The notes under the pieces: generated by a model
Database searches by the model: none
Seen by the model: the letters and a program-made list of their open reading frames with translations, nothing else
Told to the model about the DNA's origin: nothing
Made by a program: the position numbers and the translations under genes
Assembly (NCBI GenBank): GCA_029246285.1
Contig: JAQWNW010000022.1
Span: 62,001-126,000 of the forward strand
Source: Paracoccaceae bacterium
GTDB lineage: Bacteria > Pseudomonadota > Alphaproteobacteria > Rhodobacterales > Rhodobacteraceae
Direction of reading: 5' to 3'
Length of the DNA: 64,000 nucleotides
In this document: positions 18,083-27,556 of the stretch, in pieces
How the letters are laid out: each line of letters begins with the position of its first letter
Numbering within the stretch: position 1 is the stretch's first letter

Positions 18083-19075
18083 ATGCATTCGGCTGTAAAG
18101 ATGGTTAAAGTATTGCGCGGTGATTTTGAAGAATCTGTTCATTTTGGCCATGCTGTTGTGGCAAATGCAAGAGGTGAGGTCATAGAATCTTGGGGGGATA
18201 TTAATCGAATGACCTTGCCAAGATCATCATCAAAAATTTTACAAGCGATACCTTTAATTGAAAGTGGTGCGGCTAATAAATATTGTTTAAATAGTAAGCA
18301 TTTAGCCTTAGCGTGCGCATCTCACGATGGAGCTCTAATTCATACAAATATTATTCAAGAGTGGCTCAAAGACATAGAGATGTCAGATTCAGATCTTCGG
18401 TGTGGCGCTCAAATGCCAAATGATGATACGGCTAGCTCTGTATTAATAAGAGACAGTAAAAAACCATGCCAGTTTCACAATAATTGTTCTGGAAAGCATA
18501 CGGGTTTTTTAACTTTATCGAAATTTTTATCTGGGAGCAGCGATTACCATGCCTTAGACCATCCCGTACAACATTCAGTGAAAGAATGTTTTGAGGAAAT
18601 GACCAATACTTCAAATGCCGGCCATGCGATGGATGGTTGTTCTGCGCCAAACTTTGCTTGTACATTGGTTGGATTGGCTCAAGCGATGGCTACTATAGCA
18701 GAGGCAAATGAAATCACTTCATCTAGTCGAGTTAATGCTACTTTCAAATTATTAGAAGCTATGATTAACCATCCAGATCTTATCGCAGGAGAAGGAAGAG
18801 CCTGTACTGATCTTATGCGGGCAGCCAACAAGCGCGTAGTGGTGAAAACGGGAGCAGAAGCTGTTTTTATTGCAATTTTACCAGAGTTAAAGTTGGGGAT
18901 CGCTTTGAAGATTGAAGATGGAAGTACCCGTGCGTCTGAAACAGTTATAGCTGAATTATTGGCAAGATATGAAGTTTTAGACCGCAACCACCCACTTGTA
19001 AGAAAAAGGCTGCAAGGGCCGATCACAAATTGGAATGGCATTAAGACGGGAGAGTATCGTGTTTGTTTCGACTGA
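18083..19075 (+). CDS. L-asparaginase II family protein (PF06089 type)
   Basis: A 330-residue protein of the rhizobial-type asparaginase family, which hydrolyses L-asparagine to aspartate and ammonia. Family landmarks are RSSSKILQAIPLIESGAA, LALACASHDGA, the NNCSGKHTGFL loop and the VKTGAEAVF stretch. No signal peptide is apparent, so it is likely cytoplasmic. AGAGG-like AAGAGG stands 6 bases before the ATG, supporting this start over Met7. The ureide catabolic genes follow on the same strand after 149 bases, consistent with a nitrogen-scavenging block. Confidence 0.88.
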   Translation: MHSAVKMVKVLRGDFEESVHFGHAVVANARGEVIESWGDINRMTLPRSSSKILQAIPLIESGAANKYCLNSKHLALACASHDGALIHTNIIQEWLKDIEMSDSDLRCGAQMPNDDTASSVLIRDSKKPCQFHNNCSGKHTGFLTLSKFLSGSSDYHALDHPVQHSVKECFEEMTNTSNAGHAMDGCSAPNFACTLVGLAQAMATIAEANEITSSSRVNATFKLLEAMINHPDLIAGEGRACTDLMRAANKRVVVKTGAEAVFIAILPELKLGIALKIEDGSTRASETVIAELLARYEVLDRNHPLVRKRLQGPITNWNGIKTGEYRVCFD

Positions 19076-19224
19076 TTATTATGTGTAATTAAAAGTAGCG
19101 TAAGGCTAAATTAGAGTTATTTTAACATTATAACGTTAATCTGATTTCACTATATTGAATTATTTGATAATCAGTTGATGAAAGTTGAGTTAAAGATAGC
19201 AGTAAGAAATTTAAGGTTAAGTAG

Positions 19225-20643
19225 ATGAAAAATCGTTATCCTCGAAATATGTCTGGATATGGAGTTAATTGCCCTGAAGTTATTTGGCCCTTCAATTCTA
19301 GGATTGCTGTCCAATTTGTGGTAAATTATGAAGAGGGCGGAGAGAATAATATATTGCATGGAGACCAGGGATCTGAGGCTTTTCTTTCGGAAATAATCGG
19401 GGCTACGTCTTGGCAAGGGCAGCGTCATTGGAACATGGAGTCTATTTATGAATATGGCTCAAAAGCTGGATTTTGGCGGCTGGCTAGAATTTTTCAAAAA
19501 GCTAATATCAAACCTACCGTTTTTGGGGTGGCGACGGCTTTAGCGCGCTCACCAGAACAAGTTGCTGCAATGAATAATATGGATTGGGAAATTGCAAGTC
19601 ACGGATTAAAGTGGATTGAACATAAAGATATGTCAATTTCGGAAGAGCGTAAACAAATAAAGGAAGCAATAAAGTTACATAAAGAGGTGACTGGAAAGGA
19701 ACCTAGTGGATGGTATACTGGTAGATGCTCTATGAATACTGTAGATTTAGTAAGTTCGGAAAAGACCTTTAAGTATATTAGTGATGCTTATGATGATGAC
19801 TTACCTTACTGGCGATTTTATAATAATTCTGAGCAATTAATAATTCCGTATTCTTTGGATGTAAATGATATGAGGTTTGCATCGGCGCAAGGTTTTAACA
19901 GTGGAGATCAATTTTTCACTTATTTGAAAGACACTTTTGATTGCTTGTATTCCGAAGGTTGTGATGGACAGGCCAAGATCATGAATATTGGCCTGCATTG
20001 CAGATTAGCAGGAAGGCCAGGGCGGGCACAAGCTTTAAGTAAATTCATAGATTATTGCCGTAATCATGAAAAGGTTTGGTTTCCAAAAAGAGTAGAAATA
20101 GCAGATTTTTGGGAGAAAAATAATCCACCTACCCATTTTAATCGTCCTTCGCAAATGGATAGATCTGAATTTTTGAATACATTTGGAGGTATTTTTGAAA
20201 ATTCACGTTGGGTTGCTGAACAAGCATTTGAACTGGAGTTAGGTCCTGCACATGATACAGCAATTGGAATACATGGCGCTCTTTTAAGAAGTTTTAGATC
20301 AGGGACTAGAAAGAAAAGGTTAGAAGTGCTTAAGGCCCATCCTGATTTAGCTGGTAAATTACTTGTTTCAAATAATTTAACTAAAGCCAGTACCTCGGAG
20401 CAAAAGTCTGCAGGATTAAATAAACTTTCAGAGAAGGAGTTTGCTATCTTTTCTACTTTGAACAAGAAATATTTTGAAAAGCATCGATTTCCCTTTATTG
20501 TTGCTGTTAGAGATTACGACAAAAGTGGGATATTATCTGCATTTAGAGATCGCTTGGAGAATGAAACGGAGCTAGAGTTTGATGAGGCTTGTGCTCAGGT
20601 GGAACGCATTGCTTACATAAGGTTACAGGATCTTTTACCATGA
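19225..20643 (+). CDS. puuE: Allantoinase PuuE fused to OHCU decarboxylase
   Basis: A 472-residue fusion of two ureide enzymes. Residues 1 to about 300 are the cofactor-independent, polysaccharide-deacetylase-like allantoinase PuuE (opening RYPRNMSGYG, then FVVNYEEGGE, WEIASHGLKWIEH, and MNIGLHCRLAGRPGR). Residues from about 315 are 2-oxo-4-hydroxy-4-carboxy-5-ureidoimidazoline (OHCU) decarboxylase, with the diagnostic AHPDLAGKL. Together they make (S)-allantoin and open it to allantoate. This domain fusion is known in other proteobacteria. The stop overlaps the next start by 4 bases (ATGA). Confidence 0.93.
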   Translation: MKNRYPRNMSGYGVNCPEVIWPFNSRIAVQFVVNYEEGGENNILHGDQGSEAFLSEIIGATSWQGQRHWNMESIYEYGSKAGFWRLARIFQKANIKPTVFGVATALARSPEQVAAMNNMDWEIASHGLKWIEHKDMSISEERKQIKEAIKLHKEVTGKEPSGWYTGRCSMNTVDLVSSEKTFKYISDAYDDDLPYWRFYNNSEQLIIPYSLDVNDMRFASAQGFNSGDQFFTYLKDTFDCLYSEGCDGQAKIMNIGLHCRLAGRPGRAQALSKFIDYCRNHEKVWFPKRVEIADFWEKNNPPTHFNRPSQMDRSEFLNTFGGIFENSRWVAEQAFELELGPAHDTAIGIHGALLRSFRSGTRKKRLEVLKAHPDLAGKLLVSNNLTKASTSEQKSAGLNKLSEKEFAIFSTLNKKYFEKHRFPFIVAVRDYDKSGILSAFRDRLENETELEFDEACAQVERIAYIRLQDLLP

Positions 20644-21464
20644 CTGACTATTTTACACCCAAGGGGGGGTTGCCTCCTCAGACAATAATGCACACTGGCC
20701 GCGCTGTTTTTAAAGAAGCATATGTATTTATACCTAAAGGTGTATTGACAGATATAGTCACTTCTAAATTTCCGAATTGGTTCAATACAAGAGCATGGGT
20801 TTTGGCAAAGCCCCTTTCAGGGTTTGCCCAAACATTTTCGCAATACATTATGGAGGTTAGCCCAAATGGTGGCAGCACAAGTCCAGATCCTGAACCAAAT
20901 GCTGAGAGCATCTTATTTGTTACAGATGGAGAGCTTGATTTAGAGTTGGATGGTAAAAACTATAAGATGGGGGAGGGTGGCTATGCCTACGTTTCTTCGA
21001 AATCGCAATGGAAGATCCATAACAGATATAAAAAGACCGTCAGTTTTCATTGGATAAGAAAATATTATGAAAAAATTGATGGTTTTGACACGCCAGACTC
21101 ATTTGTAACAAATGAAAAAGAAATTTCTCCTGGCGGACTGACTTCAGAGCAAACAGGAGGAAGTTGGTCAACTACTCAATTTGTTGATCCAAACGATTTA
21201 AGTCATGACTGCCATGTTAATATTGTTAATTTTAAACCTGGTGGCGTAATTCCTTTTGAAGAAACTCATGTCATGGAGCATGGTCTCTTCGTGCTTGAGG
21301 GTAAAGCGGTTTATCGACTCAATGAAGATTGGATCGAAGTTGAAGCCGGTGATTTTATGTGGTTACGATCTTTTTGTCCCCAGGCGTGCTATGCTGGGGG
21401 ACCTAATGATTTTAGATATTTGTTGTATAAGGACGTAAATCGACATCCAAAATTAAAGTTGTAA
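20640..21464 (+). CDS. allE: (S)-ureidoglycine aminohydrolase (bicupin)
   Basis: A 274-residue double-cupin enzyme that releases ammonia from (S)-ureidoglycine to give (S)-ureidoglycolate, using Mn2+. The second cupin contains the metal-binding region FEETHVMEHGLFVLEGKA, followed by WIEVEAGDFMWLRSFCPQACYAGG. The start at 20640 overlaps the PuuE-UraD stop (ATGA), giving a normal N-terminus, MTDYFTPKGGLPPQT; upstream codons in this frame lie inside the previous gene. Often annotated as a bifunctional allantoicase/aminohydrolase, although only the cupin aminohydrolase is visible. Confidence 0.9.
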   Translation: MTDYFTPKGGLPPQTIMHTGRAVFKEAYVFIPKGVLTDIVTSKFPNWFNTRAWVLAKPLSGFAQTFSQYIMEVSPNGGSTSPDPEPNAESILFVTDGELDLELDGKNYKMGEGGYAYVSSKSQWKIHNRYKKTVSFHWIRKYYEKIDGFDTPDSFVTNEKEISPGGLTSEQTGGSWSTTQFVDPNDLSHDCHVNIVNFKPGGVIPFEETHVMEHGLFVLEGKAVYRLNEDWIEVEAGDFMWLRSFCPQACYAGGPNDFRYLLYKDVNRHPKLKL

Positions 21465-21466
21465 TT

Positions 21467-21958
21467 ATGAATAGAGAAATAGTTGTTGAAAAATTAACAG
21501 CAGAAAAATTTAAGAAATTTGGTGATGTTGTTGAACCTAAAGACAATCCATTATTGATTAATCAAAATAAATGTGAGCGTCACAATGATATCGCTTTTTT
21601 GCAAGTTTCTGATTGTGGACATGTTGGTGTGAGCATCTTTTCAAGTGAAAAATATACTTTGCCTTTTCAATTATTGTTAATGGAGAGGCACCCTTTGGGA
21701 TCACAATGCTTCATTCCTATGTCTGGGGAGCCTTTTTTAGTAATAGTTTCGGCTGATAAAGACGGATGTCCTGATAGACCGTTTGCATTCATTACCAATG
21801 GCAAGCAAGGAGTTAATTACAAACAAAATATTTGGCATAGTGTTTTGACACCTTTATCTGAAAATACACTATTTACGGTAATAGACCGAATTGGGCCGGG
21901 TAAGAATGTTGAAGAGTATATTTTTGATCAACCTTGGCTTGTTAGGTCACTGTTATAA
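21467..21958 (+). CDS. allA: Ureidoglycolate lyase
   Basis: A 163-residue AllA-family lyase that splits (S)-ureidoglycolate into glyoxylate and urea. It opens with VEKLTAEKFKKFGDVVEP and shows the family pattern LLMERHPLGSQCFIPMSGEPFLVIV and the metal/glyoxylate-pocket segment NIWHSVLTPL. Two bases separate it from the previous gene, so it is part of the same operon. An all-AT hairpin begins at its stop codon. Confidence 0.92.
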   Translation: MNREIVVEKLTAEKFKKFGDVVEPKDNPLLINQNKCERHNDIAFLQVSDCGHVGVSIFSSEKYTLPFQLLLMERHPLGSQCFIPMSGEPFLVIVSADKDGCPDRPFAFITNGKQGVNYKQNIWHSVLTPLSENTLFTVIDRIGPGKNVEEYIFDQPWLVRSLL

Positions 21959-21978
21959 AATTTAAAATATTAAATTTT
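21957..21978 (+). terminator. AT-only hairpin after allA, possible terminator
   Basis: A perfect 9-base inverted repeat, AAAATTTAA and TTAAATTTT, with a 4-base AATA loop begins within the allA stop codon. The second arm ends in four T. The stem has no G-C pair, so it would be a weak terminator at best. The FAD oxidase has its own ribosome binding site 80 bases further on. Confidence 0.33.
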
Positions 21979-22056
21979 GTGATTTTACCTAAATTAAAGT
22001 TGATTGTGTGAATTGAAGGTTTGTGATCTAATTCGGTGCAAAAGTGGAGAATTTTT

Positions 22057-23508
22057 ATGAATGCCATCGAAAATATTGAAAAAATTGTGGGAATTGAGAA
22101 TGTTCTGACCGGTGAAAGATTAGATCAATATGAAGTTGATCCGAGTGGTAAATATAAAGGTTCTTCGCTTGCAGTGGTAAGGCCGAAAAATACTGAACAA
22201 GTTAGTGAAATTGTTAAGATCGCGAATAGCAGGAAAATACCAATTGTTCCACAAGGGGGTAATACTGGATTAGCAGGTGGATGCTATGTGGGGGAAAAGA
22301 AAGACACAATTATTTTGTCCTTGGAACGGATGAATAAAATTAAAGAAATTAGAGGGGATGGCCGTATTGCAATTGTTGAGGGTGGTGTAGTTTTATCAAA
22401 ATTACACGAGGCTGTAGCAGAATATGATTTAATTTTCCCTTTATTTTTTGGCGCCCGTGGTTCGGCCATGATTGGCGGTAATTTAGCTACAAACGCGGGT
22501 GGTTCAAATGTTTTACGATATGGAAATACAAGAGATCTTGTTCTAGGGATAGAGGCGGTTATGCCCACTGGTGAGATCGTAGATTTAATGTCGGAGTTAC
22601 ATAAAGATAACTCTGGGTATAATTTAAAGCATCTTTTAATTGGTGCTGAAGGTACATTAGGAATAATTACAGCGGCAGTTTTAAAGTTATTTCCAAAGCC
22701 TAAAGCTTACGCTACAGCAACTATTTCCATACCCAGTTTAAAAGATTCTCTACCAATTTTAAATGAATTAAATAAGGCAACCAATAATTGTGTAGAAGCA
22801 TTTGAATATATGCCTGAAGAATATTTCAACGCCTTGTGTGAGAGATTTGATGATATGAGGCAACCATTTTCTACTCCAGCAAAACATGGGATCTTCTTAG
22901 AGATAGGTGCCATGGCAGAGGAGGACGCCTCCCCGGATGCTACAGGCAATATACCCATTGAACTGAAGGTAGAGGAATTGTTTTCTGAATGGTTGCAAGC
23001 TGGTAAAATTTTAGATGCAGTAATTTGCAAGTCGGAAGCTCAAAGGTCAGAAATGTGGGATCGAAGAGAAAGAGCATATGAGGTCGGATTATTAAAAGGG
23101 GTTCCCGTCGCATGCGATATATCTGTCGCCGTAGATAAAGTTGATGATTTTTTAACTAAAGTCAAAAAAAGAGTTTATACACTAAATCCAAGTTCTGAAA
23201 CTTTAACAGTCTCTCATTTGGGAGATGGTAATTTACATTTTTCAGTTTGGATGAACCCTGAAACCAAAGAAATGGGCAGCCTTCACGATCGAGAGCAAAT
23301 TACGGAGATGATCGAAGAGACTGTTTTAGAGTTAGGTGGAAGTTTTTCGGCTGAACATGGCATTGGCCTTGCAAAACTACCTTCTATGTCGAGACGAAAA
23401 GATCCCAATGCTATTGCGGTAATGAGGATGATAAAATCTGCGCTTGACCCTAATCACATTATGAACCCTGGCAAGGTAATACCCGACGAAAACCTCTTAA
23501 AAACTTAA
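22057..23508 (+). CDS. FAD-binding oxidoreductase (GlcD / D-2-hydroxyacid dehydrogenase type)
   Basis: A 483-residue VAO/PCMH-fold flavoprotein with the FAD-binding segment VPQGGNTGLAGGC, the NLATNAGGSNVLRYGNTRDLVLG region, and a C-terminal FAD-oxidase domain with HLGDGNLHFSVW and SAEHGIGLAK, which carry the metal/substrate histidines of D-2-hydroxyacid dehydrogenases. The start at 22057 has GGAGA 6 bases upstream; a GTG 21 bases earlier is less likely. Likely substrates are D-2-hydroxyglutarate, D-lactate or glycolate. Placed after allA, it might process a two-carbon hydroxyacid linked to glyoxylate. It converges on hemC with a 4-base overlap. Confidence 0.87.
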   Translation: MNAIENIEKIVGIENVLTGERLDQYEVDPSGKYKGSSLAVVRPKNTEQVSEIVKIANSRKIPIVPQGGNTGLAGGCYVGEKKDTIILSLERMNKIKEIRGDGRIAIVEGGVVLSKLHEAVAEYDLIFPLFFGARGSAMIGGNLATNAGGSNVLRYGNTRDLVLGIEAVMPTGEIVDLMSELHKDNSGYNLKHLLIGAEGTLGIITAAVLKLFPKPKAYATATISIPSLKDSLPILNELNKATNNCVEAFEYMPEEYFNALCERFDDMRQPFSTPAKHGIFLEIGAMAEEDASPDATGNIPIELKVEELFSEWLQAGKILDAVICKSEAQRSEMWDRRERAYEVGLLKGVPVACDISVAVDKVDDFLTKVKKRVYTLNPSSETLTVSHLGDGNLHFSVWMNPETKEMGSLHDREQITEMIEETVLELGGSFSAEHGIGLAKLPSMSRRKDPNAIAVMRMIKSALDPNHIMNPGKVIPDENLLKT

Positions 23509-24449
23509 GTATTTGGCAAAAACCCCCGACCAGCTTTTTTCAGCAAACTGAGACCAACGGATTGTCCCACTTTCGAGGCATTGTCGATATTATCAGTAGC
23601 TTCGTAACTTATTTTTTTAGACCCATCTAACTTTAATATCTCTCCTTTTAGAATTATTTGACCTTCTTTAATTATGGCTAATCCTGCAATTGGTGTTTGG
23701 CAAGAGCCGTCTAATATCTCTAACATCGTCCGTTCCGCTAATGCTCTTATCATGGTTGGTTTATGATTAAGAGTTTTTAACAATTTTGATATCTTATGAT
23801 CGTTTGATCTTTGCTCAATACAAATTATCCCTTGAGCAACGGCTGGAAGCATTTTAGTAATTGGTATTGGTTCGGTAATCAAATGAGTTAGGTTTAATCT
23901 TTTAAGCCCTGCTATTGCTAGGAAAGTGCAGTCGGCTATTTCATTTTCAAGCTTTTTTAACCGTGTTTGAACATTACCACGAAATTCAACAACCTCGACA
24001 GTAGGTATAATATTGAGAATTTGGGCTTTGCGGCGTAAAGATGAAGTGCCAACGATTGCATCACTATGCAATCTGGCGAGATTTTTTATTTTAGTTGAGA
24101 TAAAAGCATCCCGAGGGTCTTCACGCTCCAAAAAACAATTAACTAATAGTCCAGTGGGTTGTTTGGTGGGCATATCTTTAAGGGAGTGAACTGCTATATC
24201 TATTTTATTGTTGATTAATGCTTCTTCGATTTCTTTTGTAAATAAACCTTTGCCTCCTACGCTACTAAGAGGTTTGTCTAGAATCTTATCGCCGGTCGTT
24301 TTAATAATTGAAATTTTTATATTTTCTTCGATTAAGTTATTTGATTTAACAAGTAAACTTTTAACCTCATTTGCTTGCATTAAAGCCAAAGGAGAGCCAC
24401 GTGTCCCTATTCGTATTATTGATTGTTGTTTGTTAATTTTATTAATCAT
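23505..24449 (-). CDS. hemC: Hydroxymethylbilane synthase (porphobilinogen deaminase)
   Basis: This enzyme polymerises four porphobilinogen units to hydroxymethylbilane in heme synthesis. The 314 residues include the IRIGTRGSPLALMQA start, SVGGKGLFTKEIEEAL, HSLKDMPT, GTSSLRRKAQ, and the dipyrromethane cofactor Cys in DGSCQTPIAG near residue 242. It is divergent from hemE across a gap of about 105 bases that must hold both promoters. No good ribosome binding site is seen ahead of the ATG. Confidence 0.97.
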   Translation of the reverse strand: MINKINKQQSIIRIGTRGSPLALMQANEVKSLLVKSNNLIEENIKISIIKTTGDKILDKPLSSVGGKGLFTKEIEEALINNKIDIAVHSLKDMPTKQPTGLLVNCFLEREDPRDAFISTKIKNLARLHSDAIVGTSSLRRKAQILNIIPTVEVVEFRGNVQTRLKKLENEIADCTFLAIAGLKRLNLTHLITEPIPITKMLPAVAQGIICIEQRSNDHKISKLLKTLNHKPTMIRALAERTMLEILDGSCQTPIAGLAIIKEGQIILKGEILKLDGSKKISYEATDNIDNASKVGQSVGLSLLKKAGRGFLPNT

Positions 24450-24554
24450 ATCGTTTTTTACAATCGCTATTAATAAACAGCAATGGCTTATACTGCCGTA
24501 AGTTGATTGACAGTTTGGCTTTTAAGGGTCATTTGTCTCTCAATCGGAGAGCAG

Positions 24555-25583
24555 ATGTTAAAAGAGAAGTTACTATTAAAATCTTTAGGTGGCGAAATTA
24601 CTTCGCCACCGCCAGTTTGGTTGATGCGGCAAGCGGGGCGTTATTTGCCAGAATATCGTTCAACTCGAGCCAGAGCAGGAGATTTTCTTTCATTGTGTTA
24701 TAATCCTGAATTAGCTGCAGAAGTAACACTTCAACCAATAAGAAGATTTGGTTTTGATGCAGCAATTATTTTTGCAGATATTTTATTAGTACCTCAAGCT
24801 TTAGGAGTGGATTTGAGATTCGTTGAAGGTGAAGGACCACGACTATCCACGATTAGTTCACGAAATGACCTTAACAACTTAAAACCCATCGATGAGATAG
24901 ATTCTAGGTTGTCCCCAATTTATGACACTGTAAGACTTGTAAAGTCAAAATTACCGGAAGATGTGGCTTTAATTGGTTTTGCTGGTGCTCCTTGGACAGT
25001 AGCAACTTATATGATAGCTGGGCGAGGCACCAGCAATCAAGCACCTGCACATGATTTAATGAAAAATAATACCTTCGTTTTTGATTTGCTAATTGAAAAA
25101 ATTACCACGGCAACTATACACTATTTAAGAAAACAGATTGAAGCTGGAGCAGAAGTAATAAAGTTATTTGATAGTTGGGCGGGGTCATTGAGTGGTCAAG
25201 ATTTGATTAATTATTCATTAAAACCATTAAGTAAAATTGTCTCTGCACTTAAGCAATCATATCCTGATATACCAATTATTGTTTTCCCAAGAGGCGCGGG
25301 AGAGATGTATCGTGGGTTTGCAAAAAAGACATCAGCGGATGCTATTGCTATAGATCAAACTGTTCCTATAAGTTTTATGAAAAATCTACAGGTTGAGGCT
25401 TGTGTTCAAGGCAACCTTGATCCAACACTTATGGTCAGTGGTGGTAAAAAGCTTGTCGAAGAAACAAAAAAACTTAGAGACCAAATGTCTGAAGGCCCAT
25501 ACATCTTTAATTTAGGCCATGGAATCACTCCAGATGCAGATCCAAAAAATGTTGAAATTATGTTGAATACTCTAAGGTCTTAA
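24555..25583 (+). CDS. hemE: Uroporphyrinogen decarboxylase
   Basis: This enzyme decarboxylates uroporphyrinogen III to coproporphyrinogen III. The start at 24555 has GGAGA 5 bases upstream and gives 342 residues, the family norm; codons further upstream in frame are not part of the gene. The signatures [17 protein letters not shown] and [16 protein letters not shown] are intact, as are [13 protein letters not shown] and the C-terminal [13 protein letters not shown]. It faces hemF (convergent, 10 bases apart) and is divergent from hemC. Confidence 0.97.
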   Translation: MLKEKLLLKSLGGEITSPPPVWLMRQAGRYLPEYRSTRARAGDFLSLCYNPELAAEVTLQPIRRFGFDAAIIFADILLVPQALGVDLRFVEGEGPRLSTISSRNDLNNLKPIDEIDSRLSPIYDTVRLVKSKLPEDVALIGFAGAPWTVATYMIAGRGTSNQAPAHDLMKNNTFVFDLLIEKITTATIHYLRKQIEAGAEVIKLFDSWAGSLSGQDLINYSLKPLSKIVSALKQSYPDIPIIVFPRGAGEMYRGFAKKTSADAIAIDQTVPISFMKNLQVEACVQGNLDPTLMVSGGKKLVEETKKLRDQMSEGPYIFNLGHGITPDADPKNVEIMLNTLRS

Positions 25584-25593
25584 TTAATCAGTT

Positions 25594-26493
25594 TTATGAC
25601 CAGGAGGCCATTGGAGGTAAACTCATTAAGACAGCATCAGGGTCATGACCTGTACTTAGTCCAAACTTAGTTCCTCGATCATAGATCAAATTGTATTCAA
25701 CATATAAACCTCGATGCGAAAGCTGTAGGGCTTTATCATTCTCGTTCCAATCTAAATGGCGTTTCTTTTCTATTATGTGAGTAAAAGCTGGCAGAAATGC
25801 TCGACCTACATCTTGTACAAAAGCAAAATCATTTTCCCAATTACCTGTATTATGCTCATCAAAAAATATACCACCAACCCCTCTGTTTCGCATTCGGTGT
25901 GGAACATAAAAATACTTGTCAGCCCATTCCTTATATTTTGGGTAAAACCTTAAATCATGTTTATCACAGTATTCTTTCTGAATGGTATGAAAATGTTTGG
26001 TATCTAATGGGTCCTCAATACATGGATTTAGATCCGCTCCACCACCAAACCACCATGCTCCTTTTGTCCAAAACATTCTGGTATTCATATGTACAGCGGG
26101 AAGGTATGGATTTTGCATATGCGCTACTAATGAGATACCGGAAGCCCAAAAAGAGGGGTTTTCTTTCAAATGAGGTAAATTTTTGGACTCAGTCATCATC
26201 TGTATAGCTTCGTTACTTAATTCTCCATAAACTGTTGAAATATTTACTCCAACTTTTTCAAAGAGGCGACCGTTACGCATAATTGCCATTTCGCCACCAC
26301 CCTGGTTAATATTTTTTGAATTCAAACGAGAAGTTTTTTGTTTGTCAAATTTACCTGGTTGGTTTTTTCGAAACTTACCAAATTCTTGATTATGCTCCAA
26401 ATTTTCGAAGTTATTTAAGATTACATCTCGAAGATCTTTGAACCATTTGATTGCACGGTTTTTTTCCAACTCCATTTGGTTTTTTTGACCCAT
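25594..26493 (-). CDS. hemF: Oxygen-dependent coproporphyrinogen III oxidase
   Basis: An aerobic enzyme that converts coproporphyrinogen III to protoporphyrinogen IX. About 299 residues with the family blocks GGGEMAIMRNGRLFEKVGVN, PAVHMNTRMFWTKGAWWFGGGADLNP, FFDEHNTGNWE and YVEYNLIYDRGTKFGL. The ATG at 26493 follows a GGTG at 6 bases and is preferred; a GTG at 26502 and an ATG at 26475 are alternatives. A basic, poorly conserved insert lies at about residues 40-65, before the first conserved block. The third heme gene of the cluster. Confidence 0.96.
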   Translation of the reverse strand: MGQKNQMELEKNRAIKWFKDLRDVILNNFENLEHNQEFGKFRKNQPGKFDKQKTSRLNSKNINQGGGEMAIMRNGRLFEKVGVNISTVYGELSNEAIQMMTESKNLPHLKENPSFWASGISLVAHMQNPYLPAVHMNTRMFWTKGAWWFGGGADLNPCIEDPLDTKHFHTIQKEYCDKHDLRFYPKYKEWADKYFYVPHRMRNRGVGGIFFDEHNTGNWENDFAFVQDVGRAFLPAFTHIIEKKRHLDWNENDKALQLSHRGLYVEYNLIYDRGTKFGLSTGHDPDAVLMSLPPMASWS

Positions 26494-26599
26494 ATTAAAC
26501 ACCGTTTTTTTTAATTCTTTATCATCAAGCTAATAACTTTGCTATAATATAAATTCAGTTAAGCTTGACCTTTAACAAATACAAGAAGAAGGATTATCT

Positions 26600-27496
26600 A
26601 TGAAAAAAGATATCAACAATCGTCTTGGAATTATTTGGATATTGATGTCAGTTTCATTTGCTAGCGTAATGTCGATTTTAGTAAAGGAGCTAGGACAGAC
26701 TTTTGATAGTAGGTCATTAGTGTTATTTCGAGCTGGGTTATTAACAATATTCTTATGTTTACCAGTTGTCGCTATACCAGCCTTTCGTCGCCGGTTATAC
26801 TTTTCAAAGCCTTATCTTCATATTTTCCGTGGATTATTGATTGCCTTCTCGACACATCTTGGTTTTTTCACATTAACCGTCTTACCAATCGCTACAACTG
26901 TCGTCTTATTTTTTACAGCGCCAATATTTGCCACAATCCTATCAATCTTCATAAATAAGGAAAGAGTTGGGTTAAGGCGTTGGTTAGCGGTAATCATAGG
27001 CTTTTTTGGAGTGTTAATTGTTTTACAACCTGGATTTGAAGGCAGTTATACCGCCATGTTCGCAGCACTTTTAAGTTCTTTTTTATTTGCACTCGCGTTA
27101 GCTTTTTCAAGAAATATAGTTTCTGCTGATGGTTCTTTATCAGCCTATATAAGCTCGGTTTTGATTACTTTTGTTATTAGTCTTCCTCTTGCGCATCCTG
27201 TATTAGAAAATATAGAGGTGCATTTATCATTCTACATTACGATTGTTCTTATATTATTTTTAGCGATTACATCCTTTTTGAGAGGAATTGGCGATATTCA
27301 AGCCTACCATTACGGGGAAGCTGCAGTACTGGCTCCTTTCACTTATTTGCGATTAATAATTGTTGGCACATTTGGATATTTTATTTGGGGTGAAATGCCA
27401 AATAATTTTACTTTGTTAGGAGCTTTTATTATCATATGCGCAGCTATTTATATTGGACAAAGAGAGGCGAGAGTTAAAAGCAAACCTCTTCATTAA
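26600..27496 (+). CDS. DMT-superfamily EamA transporter
   Basis: A 298-residue polytopic inner-membrane protein with about ten hydrophobic helices in two EamA repeats. Each repeat has the expected pattern (RAGLLTIFLCL... PIATTVVLFFTAPIFATILS in the first; GEAAVLAPFTYLRLIIVG in the second). Drug/metabolite exporters of this kind move amino acids, nucleobases or drugs; the substrate cannot be predicted here. AGAAGGA precedes the ATG at good spacing. It is divergent from hemF and followed by the nitroreductase after 60 bases. Confidence 0.88.
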   Translation: MKKDINNRLGIIWILMSVSFASVMSILVKELGQTFDSRSLVLFRAGLLTIFLCLPVVAIPAFRRRLYFSKPYLHIFRGLLIAFSTHLGFFTLTVLPIATTVVLFFTAPIFATILSIFINKERVGLRRWLAVIIGFFGVLIVLQPGFEGSYTAMFAALLSSFLFALALAFSRNIVSADGSLSAYISSVLITFVISLPLAHPVLENIEVHLSFYITIVLILFLAITSFLRGIGDIQAYHYGEAAVLAPFTYLRLIIVGTFGYFIWGEMPNNFTLLGAFIIICAAIYIGQREARVKSKPLH

Positions 27497-27556
27497 TTAT
27501 ACTTGATAAAAAAACTAGTGTATTTTATTCACAAGTCTGAATAAGAAGGAACAAAA

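Noticed and set aside
20589-20639. Upstream extension of the ureidoglycine aminohydrolase
   Set aside because: These codons overlap the end of PuuE-UraD, and the ATGA overlap at 20640 gives a normal N-terminus.
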